A stretch of DNA of 64,000 bases from Amycolatopsis vastitatis (GTDB lineage Bacteria; Actinomycetota; Actinomycetes; Mycobacteriales; Pseudonocardiaceae), in the NCBI RefSeq assembly GCF_002234595.1, contig NZ_NMUL01000010.1, positions 206,702 through 270,701 on the forward strand, written 5' to 3'. The translations under genes were made by a program, and so were the position numbers. This document shows, in pieces, positions 43,716 through 52,706 of the stretch. The first letter of the stretch is position 1; each line of letters begins with the position of its first letter. Under the pieces are notes generated by a model. The model saw only the letters and a program-made list of their open reading frames with translations, made no database searches and was not told the DNA's origin.

Positions 43716-44432
43716 ATGGACACGTCTCTGGTTCGTCGCCTGTTGGCGGAACTCGCCGGCACGGCCATCCTGTGCCTGTTCGGCATCGGCGCCGCGGTGT
43801 CTGTCGCGGCGGCCCGTGCGGGTGGGCCCGGTCTGCTGATCATCGCGTTGGCGCACGGGCTCGCACTGGCCGTCGCGATCTACGCCTTCGGTTCGGTGTC
43901 GGGTGGGCACTTCAACCCGACGGTCACCGTCGCGCTGGCCGCGCGTGGCCGGTTCTCCTGGCGGGAGGTCCCCGCGTACGTGGTCGCGCAGCTCGCCGGC
44001 GGCGTGCTCGGTGCCGCGCTGGTCTATGCCACCTACGCCGACACAGCCCTCGCCGCGGGACTGGGCGCCACGACCTTCGGTACCGGTGCCGGCTACATCC
44101 AAGCGCTGGTGGCCGAGGCGATCGGCGCGTTCATCCTGGTCACCGCGGTGTTCGCGCTGGCTGTCGCGCCGAACGCGCCCAGGGGCGTGGCCGGGATCGG
44201 GATCGGGCTCGCGCTGGCCACCCAGATCATGGTGTTCGGTCCGCTCACGGGTGCCTCGGTGAACCTGGCCCGCACGTTCGGCCCGGACGCGGTGCTGTCC
44301 CTCGCCGGTGAGGGTGCCGCATGGTCGCAGCTTTTCGCCTACCTCGCCGGTCCGCTCGTCGGCGGTCTGGCCGCCGCGTTCCTGTGCGACTACCTCGTCA
44401 CCCGCCGGTCGGCGGTCGGGGCCGGAGTGTGA
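43716..44432 (+). CDS. MIP-family aquaporin with variant NPA boxes
   Basis: A 238-residue membrane channel with six helices and two half-helices. The two NPA boxes are altered: GGHFNPTVTVAL in the first and GASVNLARTFGP in the second. The second has Leu in place of the proline. The basic arginine after it is kept. It is short and so closer to water channels than to glycerol facilitators, but the altered boxes make selectivity uncertain. GGAAAGGA precedes the ATG. The palindrome upstream may regulate it. Confidence 0.9.
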   Translation: MDTSLVRRLLAELAGTAILCLFGIGAAVSVAAARAGGPGLLIIALAHGLALAVAIYAFGSVSGGHFNPTVTVALAARGRFSWREVPAYVVAQLAGGVLGAALVYATYADTALAAGLGATTFGTGAGYIQALVAEAIGAFILVTAVFALAVAPNAPRGVAGIGIGLALATQIMVFGPLTGASVNLARTFGPDAVLSLAGEGAAWSQLFAYLAGPLVGGLAAAFLCDYLVTRRSAVGAGV

Positions 44433-44433
44433 C

Positions 44434-44628
44434 GTGAACGGCGAGGACCCGTGCCGCACTTGTGCTCTGCGAACCGCTGCCGCGCTCGGCTGGACTCTCG
44501 ACGACGCCCCGCCCACGGTGGCGCCGCGGCATCGTTGTCCGTGGGAACGGAACGATCGATCCAAGTCGACGGACAACGGGACGGACCGATCGCGGATGGC
44601 TGAGCCGCCGGAGCTGCTGGTCCAGTAG
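44434..44628 (+). CDS. Possible small protein, weak evidence
   Basis: A 64-residue frame beginning GTG two bases after the aquaporin stop. It has CRTC near the N-terminus and a later lone Cys. There is only a weak GGAGTG upstream and the composition is ordinary for non-coding high-GC DNA. The rest of 44629-44734 shows nothing. Confidence 0.3.
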   Translation: MNGEDPCRTCALRTAAALGWTLDDAPPTVAPRHRCPWERNDRSKSTDNGTDRSRMAEPPELLVQ

Positions 44629-44734
44629 TTCCAGGCCGCCTCGCTGCCCGCGGCGGCCAACTACACCAACCACATCGCGTGATCTCCCTCGACCCTGCCT
44701 GGGCCGAGCGGGAGAGAACGCCGCCGCGCGAGTT

Positions 44735-45484
44735 TCAGGCGTGGCTGGAGGTGAGGGTCGCCCAGACGACCTTGCCGCCGGACCAGCGGCGGCTGCTGCC
44801 CCAAGCCTGGGCGGTTTGGGCGATGATGCGCAGGCCGAGTCCGGGATCGCGCAGGTCGGTGCGCTCGATGAGGGTCGCGGGCCGGGGACTGTCGTCGGCG
44901 ACCGCGATGGTGAGCAGGCCTCGGCGGAGGTCGAGGCGCACCTCGGGTGAGGACGTGGTGTGCTGAAGCGCGTTGCCGACGAGCTCTCCGACGATCAGAG
45001 TGCCGTCGTAGACCAGCTCGGGTACGTCCCAGTCCGTCATGAACTCCCGGAGGAACGCGCGGGCGAGCGTCGTCGCGCTGTCGGTGCGGGGGAACACCCG
45101 GAGGGCCCAGCGACGGACCGGGATCGTCTGCCGTCGTTCGGCTGCCTCGACGTCGGCGTGCACGGCGACGAACTGGTCGATGCCGTAGCGGTGGAACGTG
45201 TCCAGGTGGACCGGCTGCCGGGTGACCAGGGAGAAGGGGATGCCGGGCCAGTTGCCGATCCGGCGTGCGACCAGGGGGAACACGGCGGCCGGGGACAGTT
45301 CGCCGATGCGCAGCCCGTCCACGTCGGCGATCAATCCGGGTGGGCCGTCGGCGGCGACCTTCAGCAGGCCGTCGCGCAGGAACCCGTAGCCGGAGAGGTC
45401 GAGTTCCCCGGTAACGGTGACCAGGGTGCTGGCGAGCCGAGCTGTGGGCTCCAGCGTGACACTTCGGTCACGGCGTCCGGTCAT
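44735..45484 (-). CDS. STAS-like and HATPase (anti-sigma kinase type) fusion protein
   Basis: A 249-residue protein. The N-terminal half resembles a STAS/anti-sigma antagonist: TLVTVTGELDLSGYGFLRDG, then DVDGLRIGELSP. The C-terminal half is a GHKL ATPase of the RsbW type: LIVGELVGNALQHT is the N-box, GLGLRIIAQTAQAWG the G-box. A single protein would thus carry both partner types of the partner-switch. It stands alone with no visible sigma gene next to it. The target may be elsewhere. Confidence is high for the ATPase and moderate for STAS. Confidence 0.75.
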   Translation of the reverse strand: MTGRRDRSVTLEPTARLASTLVTVTGELDLSGYGFLRDGLLKVAADGPPGLIADVDGLRIGELSPAAVFPLVARRIGNWPGIPFSLVTRQPVHLDTFHRYGIDQFVAVHADVEAAERRQTIPVRRWALRVFPRTDSATTLARAFLREFMTDWDVPELVYDGTLIVGELVGNALQHTTSSPEVRLDLRRGLLTIAVADDSPRPATLIERTDLRDPGLGLRIIAQTAQAWGSSRRWSGGKVVWATLTSSHA

Positions 45485-45549
45485 GGTCCCTTGCTGACAG
45501 GGCCGGATCGAGGTCGGGCTTCCACCGCCTCAAGCTACTCTCCGCCGAG

Positions 45550-45780
45550 TCACCGCGATACCGGCTGGGAGGCGGCCGGAGTCTCTTCCATGCGCAGCAG
45601 GGCGCCCTGGCTCTGGCCGCCGGCGGAACGCGGTGCGCTGCACAGCAGCCGGACGACCGCGGGCCGGCCCCGGCGGTTGATCGCCTTCACCGTCAGCTCG
45701 CTCTGGAAGCCGGCGTCGGCCAGCGCGTCGCGAACGGCCGGCCGAAGCTCGGTCAGTGGCAGCCCGATGTCGAGGTTGAG
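45550..45780 (-). pseudogene. PAS-domain (CheB/CheR-type) gene remnant
   Basis: The fragment LNLDIGLPLTELRPAV and TVKAINRRGRPAVVRLL matches the last PAS domain of CheB/CheR fusion proteins. Only about 75 C-terminal residues remain, preceded directly by the hydrolase fragment, so a deletion or recombination joined two unrelated genes. Confidence 0.55.
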
Positions 45781-45788
45781 CGGCGCCG

Positions 45789-46196
45789 CCCGAAAGAGTG
45801 TCCGATGTAGACGATTTGCCGAGGTCGGCGTGGCCGGCGAACTTCGGCTGTGCCGCGACCTGAGTGGCGGGCGAAGCGTGCGTCGCCGGCCCAGACTTCG
45901 ACGAGCCTGTCGCCCGCTGCTTGTGCCGCTCCCGTGTGCGAATCGTCGGTGTCGATCGCGCACGGATTTCCCGCGTCGCGCCGCCGAGGACGGTCAAATT
46001 CGCGCTGTAGCCGCTCGAGGCGAGGTTTTCTGCGATCGTGGTGTACTGCGGCGCGGCGAAGCCCAGGCCCGGTTCCAGGATGACGAGGGGGGAACCGACC
46101 TCGGCTGCGGGAGCGTCGGCTACGGCGCGGACGCGCAACGGATTGGTCCGCGCGGGGCAGATCGATGCGGAGGACCGCGAGGCCGGTCCTGATCAT
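45789..46196 (-). pseudogene. Alpha/beta hydrolase gene remnant
   Basis: Pieces of an alpha/beta hydrolase (PAF-acetylhydrolase/lipase-like) lie in alternating frames: MIRTGLAVLRIDLPRAD, LVILEPGLGFAAPQYTT, HTGAAQAAGDRLVEVW and IVYIGHSFG with the nucleophile serine. At least three frameshifts separate them. The sequence ends right after the GHSFG elbow and joins the PAS remnant. It cannot give a working enzyme. Confidence 0.6.
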
Positions 46197-46271
46197 CGAT
46201 CGCAGGCTCGGCGCGCCGTCCGGGTCCGGGCAGACGCCTACGATGGTTGTCCAGGGAGGTCCTGGCTGACC

Positions 46272-46793
46272 ATGAAGACTGGTGACACACAGGCGCACCG
46301 GGCCGGTTCAGGCGATCCGGCGTCGCCGCCGTCGACTTTGCTGTACCTGGTGAAGCAGGTCGAGCTGTCCGTGCGCGCCGGGCTCGACGCGCTCGTCCGT
46401 CCGGCGGACATCACGACGCTGCAGTACACCGCCCTGACCGTCCTCGAACGCCACCCCGACCTCACCGCCGCGCGCCTGGCCCGGCACTCGTTCGTCACCG
46501 ACCAGAGCATGGCCGACATGGTGACGACGCTGCTGAACCGGGGACTGATCGAGCGCCATCGCGACCCCGCCGACCGCCGCCGCCTCGTCATCGCCCTGAC
46601 GCCCGCCGGGCAGCGGCTGCTCGACGGGCTCCGGCCGCAGGTGGCCGCGTTGCAGGACCACATGCTCTCGCTGCTTTCCGACGGCCAGGCCGTCGAACTG
46701 CAACGCTCGCTGGAACTGTGCCGTCGCGCCTTGCTCGAGGACCGGGTCGAAAGTGACCCACCACCCCGCCCGGCGGACGAAAATCCCCGGTAG
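46272..46793 (+). CDS. MarR-family regulator
   Basis: A 173-residue MarR protein. The HTH is LTAARLARHSFVTDQSMADM and the wing ERHRDPADRRRLVIAL carries the family signature. It begins at ATG after GGGAGG. It lies 68 bases before an MFS exporter on the same strand and is likely its repressor. The start of the MarR gene lies just past the decayed hydrolase. Confidence 0.92.
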   Translation: MKTGDTQAHRAGSGDPASPPSTLLYLVKQVELSVRAGLDALVRPADITTLQYTALTVLERHPDLTAARLARHSFVTDQSMADMVTTLLNRGLIERHRDPADRRRLVIALTPAGQRLLDGLRPQVAALQDHMLSLLSDGQAVELQRSLELCRRALLEDRVESDPPPRPADENPR

Positions 46794-46861
46794 AAGCCCT
46801 CCGCCCGGCAATAGTCAGGAAACCTGTACATCTGGTTTTCGGTGTGGTTTGCTTCACAATC

Positions 46862-48544
46862 GTGAGTGAGACCGTCGCCCCTTCCGGCCCGGCTGCGCCC
46901 GTGGAACTCCGGCGCGGCACCTTGGTGGCGGCGGCCGCGGCCGTCGCCATCGCCCAGATCGGCCTGTCCATCCCGGCCGTCATCAACGGCTTCATCAACC
47001 AGGACCTGCACACCACGTCGACGACGCTGACCTGGATCTCCGACGCCTTCCTGGTTCCGGTGACGCTGCTCGAGCTGTCCTTCGGCGTGGTCGGTGACCT
47101 CTTCGGACGCAAGCGGCTGCTGGCCGCCGGCGCCGCGCTGATGGCCGTGGGCGGGCTGCTCGGGTTCTTCACACCCAGCGGCGGTACCGGCGTGCTCATC
47201 ACCGGTCAGGTGGTTTCCGGCATCGGAGCCGCGGCGATCTTCCCGACGTCGATAGCGATGCTCGCCGCGGGGACGCAGAGCGTCCGGCAGCGCGCGCACT
47301 CCATCTCGATCTGGGCCGCCGCCCTCACCGGCGCCGGTTTCATCTCCCCGGTGCTGGCGGGCCTGCTGGCCCGCATCCCCCATTCGGGCGGTGAGTACGC
47401 GAGCTGGCGGTACGCCTTCCTCGCCATGGCGGTCCTGGCCGTGGTCAGCTGTGCGATCACCCTGGTGGGTGCGCAGAACTCCGCCGCGCCGCTGGGCCGG
47501 TCCCTGGACTGGCCGGGCCAGATCACCATCGCGATCTCCCTGTTCGCGTTGCTGTACGCGGTGATCCAGGGAGCCGAAGACGGCTGGGGCAGCGTTCCGG
47601 TGATCGGCGGGTTCGTCGTGGCCGTCGTGTTCATGGCGCTGTTCGTGGCGATCGAGCGCCGGGTGGACCGGCCACTGATCCGCCTGGACCTGTTCAGCAA
47701 CCGGATGTTCACGGTCTCCGCGGTGGTGACCGTCGTCGGCATGTTCGCCTACCTCGGCACCGCGTACGCGACGAGCATCCGGCTGTCGGCCATCCAGGAG
47801 TACACCCCGCTCGCGACGTCCCTCGGCTTCTTCTGCCTGAACGTGATGGGCGTGGTGCTGTTCCCGGTCAGCACCCGGGTCGTCGAGCGCTTCAGCCCCG
47901 GCGTCGTGCTCGGGACCGGCATGGCGCTCATCGGGATCGGCGACTTCGTGCTCGCCGCCATTCCGGCCACGAACCTCTCCATCGGGGCGGTCGCGGCTCC
48001 GCTGCTGGTCGTCGGCGCCGGGTTCAAGCTGGCCGTCACCTCGATCACCGTCGTCGCCGTGAACAGCGTCCCGACGTCCAAAGCCGGCATGGCCAGCGGG
48101 GCGACGAGCATGTTGCGCGACGGTGGCCTGACGCTCGGGCCCGCCATCGTGGGCGCGATCGCGCTGACGAACGCCGCGAACGCGATCAACGCCGAAATCG
48201 CCTCGTCCCCGTCCCTCAAGTCCGCACTGGACAGTTTCTACGCCGCACCGCAGCACGTCCCCGCCGCACAACGCCCGGCGGTGGAAGCCGCCGTCCACGC
48301 GGTGAAGTCCGGCCCGCTCGGGCAGAACGGCGTCCCGGCGCAGGTTCCGGGGCCCGACGGCACACCGATCCCGTTCAACCCCCTCAAGGACGTCGCGTTC
48401 CACGCACTCTCCCACGCCTACGCCATCGGCTACCTGGTGTGCGGCATCGCCGCCGCGGCGGCCGCCCTCATCGCGTTGACGATGCTGGGCCGACGGCGAA
48501 ACCAGGACGTGTTCACCGAACCCGATGCGGGCGAACGGCCTTGA
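46862..48544 (+). CDS. MFS transporter, DHA2 family
   Basis: A 560-residue 14-helix type permease. TLTWISDAFLVPVTLLELSF is the DHA2 early-helix signature, followed by GDLFGRKRLL. Helix-5 motif region VVSGIGAAAIFPTSIAML is intact. The 90-residue hydrophilic insert before the last helix (FNPLKDVAFHALSHAY) is usual. Expected to expel antibiotics or lipids. The GTG start is chosen because VSETVAP begins a normal N-terminus; there is no good RBS, and GTG 46844 is also possible. It is controlled by the MarR upstream. Confidence 0.88.
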   Translation: MSETVAPSGPAAPVELRRGTLVAAAAAVAIAQIGLSIPAVINGFINQDLHTTSTTLTWISDAFLVPVTLLELSFGVVGDLFGRKRLLAAGAALMAVGGLLGFFTPSGGTGVLITGQVVSGIGAAAIFPTSIAMLAAGTQSVRQRAHSISIWAAALTGAGFISPVLAGLLARIPHSGGEYASWRYAFLAMAVLAVVSCAITLVGAQNSAAPLGRSLDWPGQITIAISLFALLYAVIQGAEDGWGSVPVIGGFVVAVVFMALFVAIERRVDRPLIRLDLFSNRMFTVSAVVTVVGMFAYLGTAYATSIRLSAIQEYTPLATSLGFFCLNVMGVVLFPVSTRVVERFSPGVVLGTGMALIGIGDFVLAAIPATNLSIGAVAAPLLVVGAGFKLAVTSITVVAVNSVPTSKAGMASGATSMLRDGGLTLGPAIVGAIALTNAANAINAEIASSPSLKSALDSFYAAPQHVPAAQRPAVEAAVHAVKSGPLGQNGVPAQVPGPDGTPIPFNPLKDVAFHALSHAYAIGYLVCGIAAAAAALIALTMLGRRRNQDVFTEPDAGERP

Positions 48545-48565
48545 GCGCAGCCTGCCACGTCGGCG

Positions 48566-49528
48566 TCAGCCCTGGCTGCGCTCGCGCCGGTGCGGCGTCC
48601 AGATCTTCTCGGCGCGGATGCCGGCCTCCGGGGTGAAGTAGTCGCCGGTCTTGAGGTCCTCGAGCAACGTCGCGTGCGTCGGCGCCCAGCCCAGCAGTGC
48701 CTGGGTGTGCTCGCTCGAGACGGGCACGTCGAGGGAGAAGAACCGGGCCAGGAAGGGGTTCCCCAGGTGCTCGGAGGCCTGCTCGACGGTCAGCGAGGCC
48801 GTCGGGACGTCGAGCGTCCGGGCGACCTGCTCGGCGATGCTCCTGATCGTGACAGCGCTTTCGCCCACGCCGTGCAGCACGGCGCCGGCCGGGGCTTTCT
48901 CCAGCGCCAGCCGGAAAAGGACGGCGGCGTCGGACCGATGGATCGCCGGCCAGCGGTTGGTGCCGTCGCCGATGTAGGCCGAGACGCCCGTTCTGCGCGC
49001 GGCTGCGATGAGAGCCGGAACGAAACCGTGGTCACCTGGTCCGTGCACGGTCGGGGCAAGCCGCACGACGCTGGATCGCACGCCCTGATCCGCGAAGGCC
49101 AGGCAGGCCTGCTCGCCCGCGATGCGGAAGGCGGCGACGGAACCGGGATCCGGCGCGTCCTGCTCGGTGCTGATCCGGCCGGCCGTGGTCACCAACGTGC
49201 CCGACGTGCTGACGAACGGCTTGCCGGATCCGGCCAGGGGCCGGCCGAGCGCCTCGATCGCGGCGCGGTCCCGGCGGATCAGGTCATCCGGATCGGCGTA
49301 GTCGCCGCCATAGGCCATGTGCAGGACGCCGTCGGCGTGCTCGGCCCCGTCGCGCAGGCTGCCGAGGTCGTCCAGACTGCCGCGGTGCGGTGTGGCGCCC
49401 AGTGACTTCAGCCGGGCGGCCGCGCCGTCCGAGCGGGCCAGGCCCGTCACGGTGTGACCGGCGGCGACGAGCTCCGCGACGACGGTGGGGCCGGTCTGGC
49501 CGGTACCACCGGTGACAAAAACACGCAT
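48566..49528 (-). CDS. NAD-dependent epimerase/dehydratase-type extended SDR
   Basis: A 320-residue extended SDR. Dinucleotide motif FVTGGTGQTGPTVVAELV is N-terminal. FVSTSGTLVTTAG supplies the active-site Ser/Thr strand, but the usual YxxxK is not obvious: the region reads FRIAGEQACLAF, so catalytic capacity is uncertain. GGAGG lies upstream. It is divergent from TetR at 49651 with four operators in between. The role is probably redox or epimerisation of a sugar-like or aromatic compound. Confidence 0.83.
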   Translation of the reverse strand: MRVFVTGGTGQTGPTVVAELVAAGHTVTGLARSDGAAARLKSLGATPHRGSLDDLGSLRDGAEHADGVLHMAYGGDYADPDDLIRRDRAAIEALGRPLAGSGKPFVSTSGTLVTTAGRISTEQDAPDPGSVAAFRIAGEQACLAFADQGVRSSVVRLAPTVHGPGDHGFVPALIAAARRTGVSAYIGDGTNRWPAIHRSDAAVLFRLALEKAPAGAVLHGVGESAVTIRSIAEQVARTLDVPTASLTVEQASEHLGNPFLARFFSLDVPVSSEHTQALLGWAPTHATLLEDLKTGDYFTPEAGIRAEKIWTPHRRERSQG

Positions 49529-49544
49529 GGAATACCTCCGGTAA

Positions 49545-49630
49545 CGCCACTCACTGGCGCTACTTAGCGCCAGTGAGTGACTCTACGCGTAGCGCCACTC
49601 ACTGGCGCAACGTGACGCCAGTCACTGACG
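49545..49630. promoter_or_regulatory. Array of four TetR operators
   Basis: Four 15-bp sites with outer arms CGCCA and TGGCG or TGACG lie between the divergent SDR and TetR genes: 49545-49559, 49568-49582, 49593-49607 and 49616-49630. Their centres are 23, 25 and 23 bp apart, on almost the same helical face. Sites 1 and 3 are identical (CGCCACTCACTGGCG); sites 2 and 4 are near-matches. Confidence 0.8.
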
Positions 49631-49650
49631 CATTGCGGTATTCTCGGACG

Positions 49651-50238
49651 GTGCCACGAAGCGGAGCGGAAGCGCGCCGCCGTCTTCAACAGGCGGCCTT
49701 GGAGCTGTACCGGGAACGGGGATTCGACCAGACCACGGCGGCGGAGATCGCCGCCAGGGCCGGGGTCAACGGGCGCACCTTCTTCCGGCACTTCCCCGAC
49801 AAGCGCGAGGTGCTCTTCGACGGCGAGGCCGACCTGCGCGCGACGCTGATCCAGGCGGTGGTCGAGGCGCCCGAGAGTCTGGAGCCGTTCGACGCACTGC
49901 TGTGCGCGTTCCGGAAATCCGCGCGGAACCTGGAGGACAACCGCCCGTTCTCCGAGCCACGGTGGAAGGTCATCGCCGTCACACCAGCGCTCCGCGAACG
50001 GGAGCTGGCCAAGCATGCTCGGCTCACCGACGCTGTCGCGGAGGCGTTGCGGCAGCGTGGTGTCGGCGCCGGGATGGCCGACCTGGCTGCCCGGACCGGC
50101 TGGGCCGCCTATCAGCACGCGGTGCAAGCATGGGTCGACGACCCCGCGCAGGGGTTGGATACGCGTCTCTGCCAAGCCTTCGACGATCTGCGGGCCCTCT
50201 CCGCGGCCCTGCCGGCGCAGGCGGACTCCGAACGCTGA
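49651..50238 (+). CDS. TetR-family repressor
   Basis: A 195-residue TetR protein. The HTH is TAAEIAARAGVNGRTFFRHF, near residues 30-50, followed by PDKREVLFDGEADLRAT. The start is GTG, as the frame above it is inside the operator array. It is divergent from the epimerase-like SDR and almost certainly binds the four-site array. The ligand is unknown. Confidence 0.9.
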   Translation: MPRSGAEARRRLQQAALELYRERGFDQTTAAEIAARAGVNGRTFFRHFPDKREVLFDGEADLRATLIQAVVEAPESLEPFDALLCAFRKSARNLEDNRPFSEPRWKVIAVTPALRERELAKHARLTDAVAEALRQRGVGAGMADLAARTGWAAYQHAVQAWVDDPAQGLDTRLCQAFDDLRALSAALPAQADSER

Positions 50239-50429
50239 AGCAGCCCGGTGCCAGGTCACGGACGCCAGGTGGCCCGGGACCGCTGATCTCCAGACCAGTG
50301 AGCTGCTCGATTCCGGTCCCAGGGGCCAACTCCGGGTGCTGCGGCCGCGGAGTCGGTGACATACCCCGTGTTTCTCAGGCAGGTCCGCTGGTGCCATAGT
50401 TTGCCGACCATCGTTCTGGGGAGGCATGG

Positions 50430-51587
50430 ATGACCCACCGGCGTCTTCGGGCCGCTGTCGTTCTGGTGACGATGCTCGGGCTCTCCGCTTGCCGGCCCGC
50501 GCCGGAGGCTCAGCCGGCCGGATCGGGCGCCCTGCGGACGAACATCCTGGTGGAGAAACCCGGCAGCGAGCCGGCGGCCGAATACGAGGGCACGCCGGTG
50601 TACTACCCGTGCGCCGTGCTCACCGACGACGTCATCGCCGCCGCCGGGCTGGCGTACACCGACCACACTCTCGCCGGCGGCACCCGCCTCAGCCCGGGCG
50701 CCGATCGTCCCGAGCTGGCCGGCACCACGTTCGAAGACATCTCCTGCCGCGGTTACCTCCGACGAGCCGCCGGCCGCGACGAGCCGGAAGTCATTCTCAC
50801 GACGCTCAACGCCAAGCTCTCCAGCCCATCCGCCTGGCGTCTCGCCACGTCACCGCAAGCGGAGAAGGCCGGAGCCGCCAACGGCGTCGGGTACCACCGT
50901 CTCCCGGACCGCGGCGACGACGAAGTCACCGTGGCCTTCGACGACGGCGGTCACGGCTCGGCCAACGCCTTCACCCTCAACTTGCGCCACTTCTCGGCGA
51001 TCGCGGACGGCGAAAAGGCCTTGGCCAAGCTCATCGACGGCGTCACCAGGAACATCGCCGCGGGCCCCCGGCCGATGCCCGAGCACAGCTACCCGGAGCC
51101 CTACGGCCTGACCGCCGAGCCGTGCGACGCCATGCCACCCGAAGTCTTCACCGCGGTCACGGACCTGCCGACCGACGGCCTCCAGAAGGACTTGTTCGGG
51201 GTGGACGAGCACGACGTGGTGAACAACCGCGCGATCGAGATCACCTGCGAACGCGTGTCCCTGCTCGACCGGACCGAACGGGATCCGGCGAGCCTGTCCG
51301 TCCAGCAGACGATCTACGCGGAGGGCCCGGCCGTCGCGGCCGACGACGTCCAGCGCATGTGCGCCTACGAGGCGACCACAAAGGACAACAGCCCCCTGCC
51401 GCAGCCCGTCGGCGACGTGAGTTGCGGTGTGCGGGGGAACACTGTGACCGGCGGGGCCACCGTCTGCTTCCACGTCGGCCGCACAATGGTCCGGGTAAGC
51501 CTCACCTCGCACGAGATCACCGGACCGGCCGCGATCGCCAAAGTGGCCGACGGCGCCAAGCAGATCTACGCGCTCCTCAACCGCTGA
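50430..51587 (+). CDS. Lipoprotein of unknown function
   Basis: A 385-residue lipoprotein. The signal ends in the lipobox LSAC with the lipidated cysteine at residue 21. The mature part is mainly beta and has eight cysteines or so in pairs (YYPCAV, ISCRGY, AEPCDAM, ITCERV, MCAYEA, VSCGV, VCFHV). It resembles a duplicated DUF3558-like fold, but the family is not certain. GGGGAGG precedes the ATG. It stands alone with a 190-base upstream region. Confidence 0.75.
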   Translation: MTHRRLRAAVVLVTMLGLSACRPAPEAQPAGSGALRTNILVEKPGSEPAAEYEGTPVYYPCAVLTDDVIAAAGLAYTDHTLAGGTRLSPGADRPELAGTTFEDISCRGYLRRAAGRDEPEVILTTLNAKLSSPSAWRLATSPQAEKAGAANGVGYHRLPDRGDDEVTVAFDDGGHGSANAFTLNLRHFSAIADGEKALAKLIDGVTRNIAAGPRPMPEHSYPEPYGLTAEPCDAMPPEVFTAVTDLPTDGLQKDLFGVDEHDVVNNRAIEITCERVSLLDRTERDPASLSVQQTIYAEGPAVAADDVQRMCAYEATTKDNSPLPQPVGDVSCGVRGNTVTGGATVCFHVGRTMVRVSLTSHEITGPAAIAKVADGAKQIYALLNR

Positions 51588-51742
51588 GCCGGCCGCGGCT
51601 TGGCGGACGGCGGTCCCCACGATGCCCGCCGGCGGTCTTGCACTGCCGCGGCGCCACGGCCCTGCCCCGGACTATTGGGCATTTCCCTGGCCAACCCCGT
51701 TCCGGTTCGCGCGCGGCGACGGCAATCCGCACACCCCGGGTG

Positions 51743-52240
51743 TCACGAAACGCGCGGCAGCGCGAGCCAGTCCTGCCAGGTGATGTCGCGGCCCGGGCAA
51801 CGGGGCTGCCGGAACGGCCAGTCGGCGGCGATCCACTGCGGCACCAGCGCGTCGAGCGCCCGCTCCACCTCGCCGCCGACGAGATCGTCCACCACCCACC
51901 AGGAAACCTCGCCGTCGGCGCCGGTGCGCTCGGGCGGGTCGATGTAGACACAGCCGAAGATCGCCGTTTCCTCTTCGTCCAGCAGCGCGTAGTTGAACGA
52001 CTGGTGCGCGGCTATCTCCTTCTCGTGCCGCAGCAAGTCGACGCGGTCCTCTTCGTAAGTCATCGTCTTCTTCGGCCAGGCCCAAGCCGGACCGAAGACC
52101 GTCCACAGGCGTTCCTGCGAGCCCATCACGGCGGGATAGTCGAGCGCGGTGTCCGCCTCCCGGATCGGCCGCAGGTGCAGCGCGGTGTCGGGCACCGGGA
52201 CGTGCACAGGGTGGACGAAGTCGTCAGGCAGCCAGCTCAT
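51743..52240 (-). CDS. GNAT-like acetyltransferase family protein
   Basis: A 165-residue protein resembling GNAT N-acetyltransferases. LHLRPIREADTALDYPAVMG opens the domain; FNYALLDEEETAIFGCVYID is the beta-4 region, and WWVVDDLVGGEVERALDALV lies at the position of the acetyl-CoA loop, although the R/Q-x-x-G-x-G/A motif is absent. It may have lost activity or bind another ligand. No clear operon partner. Confidence 0.7.
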   Translation of the reverse strand: MSWLPDDFVHPVHVPVPDTALHLRPIREADTALDYPAVMGSQERLWTVFGPAWAWPKKTMTYEEDRVDLLRHEKEIAAHQSFNYALLDEEETAIFGCVYIDPPERTGADGEVSWWVVDDLVGGEVERALDALVPQWIAADWPFRQPRCPGRDITWQDWLALPRVS

Positions 52241-52352
52241 GAGAGCCGATGTTACAGCCGGTAGCGGCAGCGCCCGCGATCATCCCGCAGCCGTCGGGGT
52301 GATCCGGGGTGCGGCCCGGCGTCCTGTACCCGGTGACTGGCACGCTGATCGG

Positions 52353-52692
52353 GTGCCCGAGCATCACGAGCTGATTCGTCCAGCCCGGCCTGAGGACGCC
52401 GAGGGTGTCTGGCCCCTTGTCCGAGAATTCGCCACTTCGTTCACGCCGGAGCGGACGGCGTTCGACGCGACTTGGCAACAGGCGGTGGCCGCTACCCACA
52501 CGCTGGTACTCGTTGCGGAGACCGTCAACGGCGACATCATCGGCTACCTCCTCGGCAACAGTCACCGAACGTTCTTCGCGAACGGCCCCCGACGCCGCCT
52601 CTATCGCACTCGCGAGTCGACGAGCAGGACACTTCTACCTCGCCCTCGGCTACGAAGACTCTGCAGTGTTCTACAAGCACACCCTGCGCTAG
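52353..52692 (+). pseudogene. GNAT acetyltransferase with internal deletion
   Basis: The first part, LIRPARPEDAEGVWPLVREF through ETVNGDIIGYLLGN, is a normal GNAT start and runs to about 52595. The C-terminus, RRAGHFYLALGYEDSAVFYK, lies in another frame and ends at 52692. The acetyl-CoA-binding segment between them is missing, so the gene is broken. Confidence 0.65.
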
Positions 52693-52706
52693 CCACAAGC
52701 CGGACC

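Noticed and set aside
46238..48415. A 725-residue minus-strand frame
   Set aside because: Antisense to marR and the MFS exporter; no family motifs.
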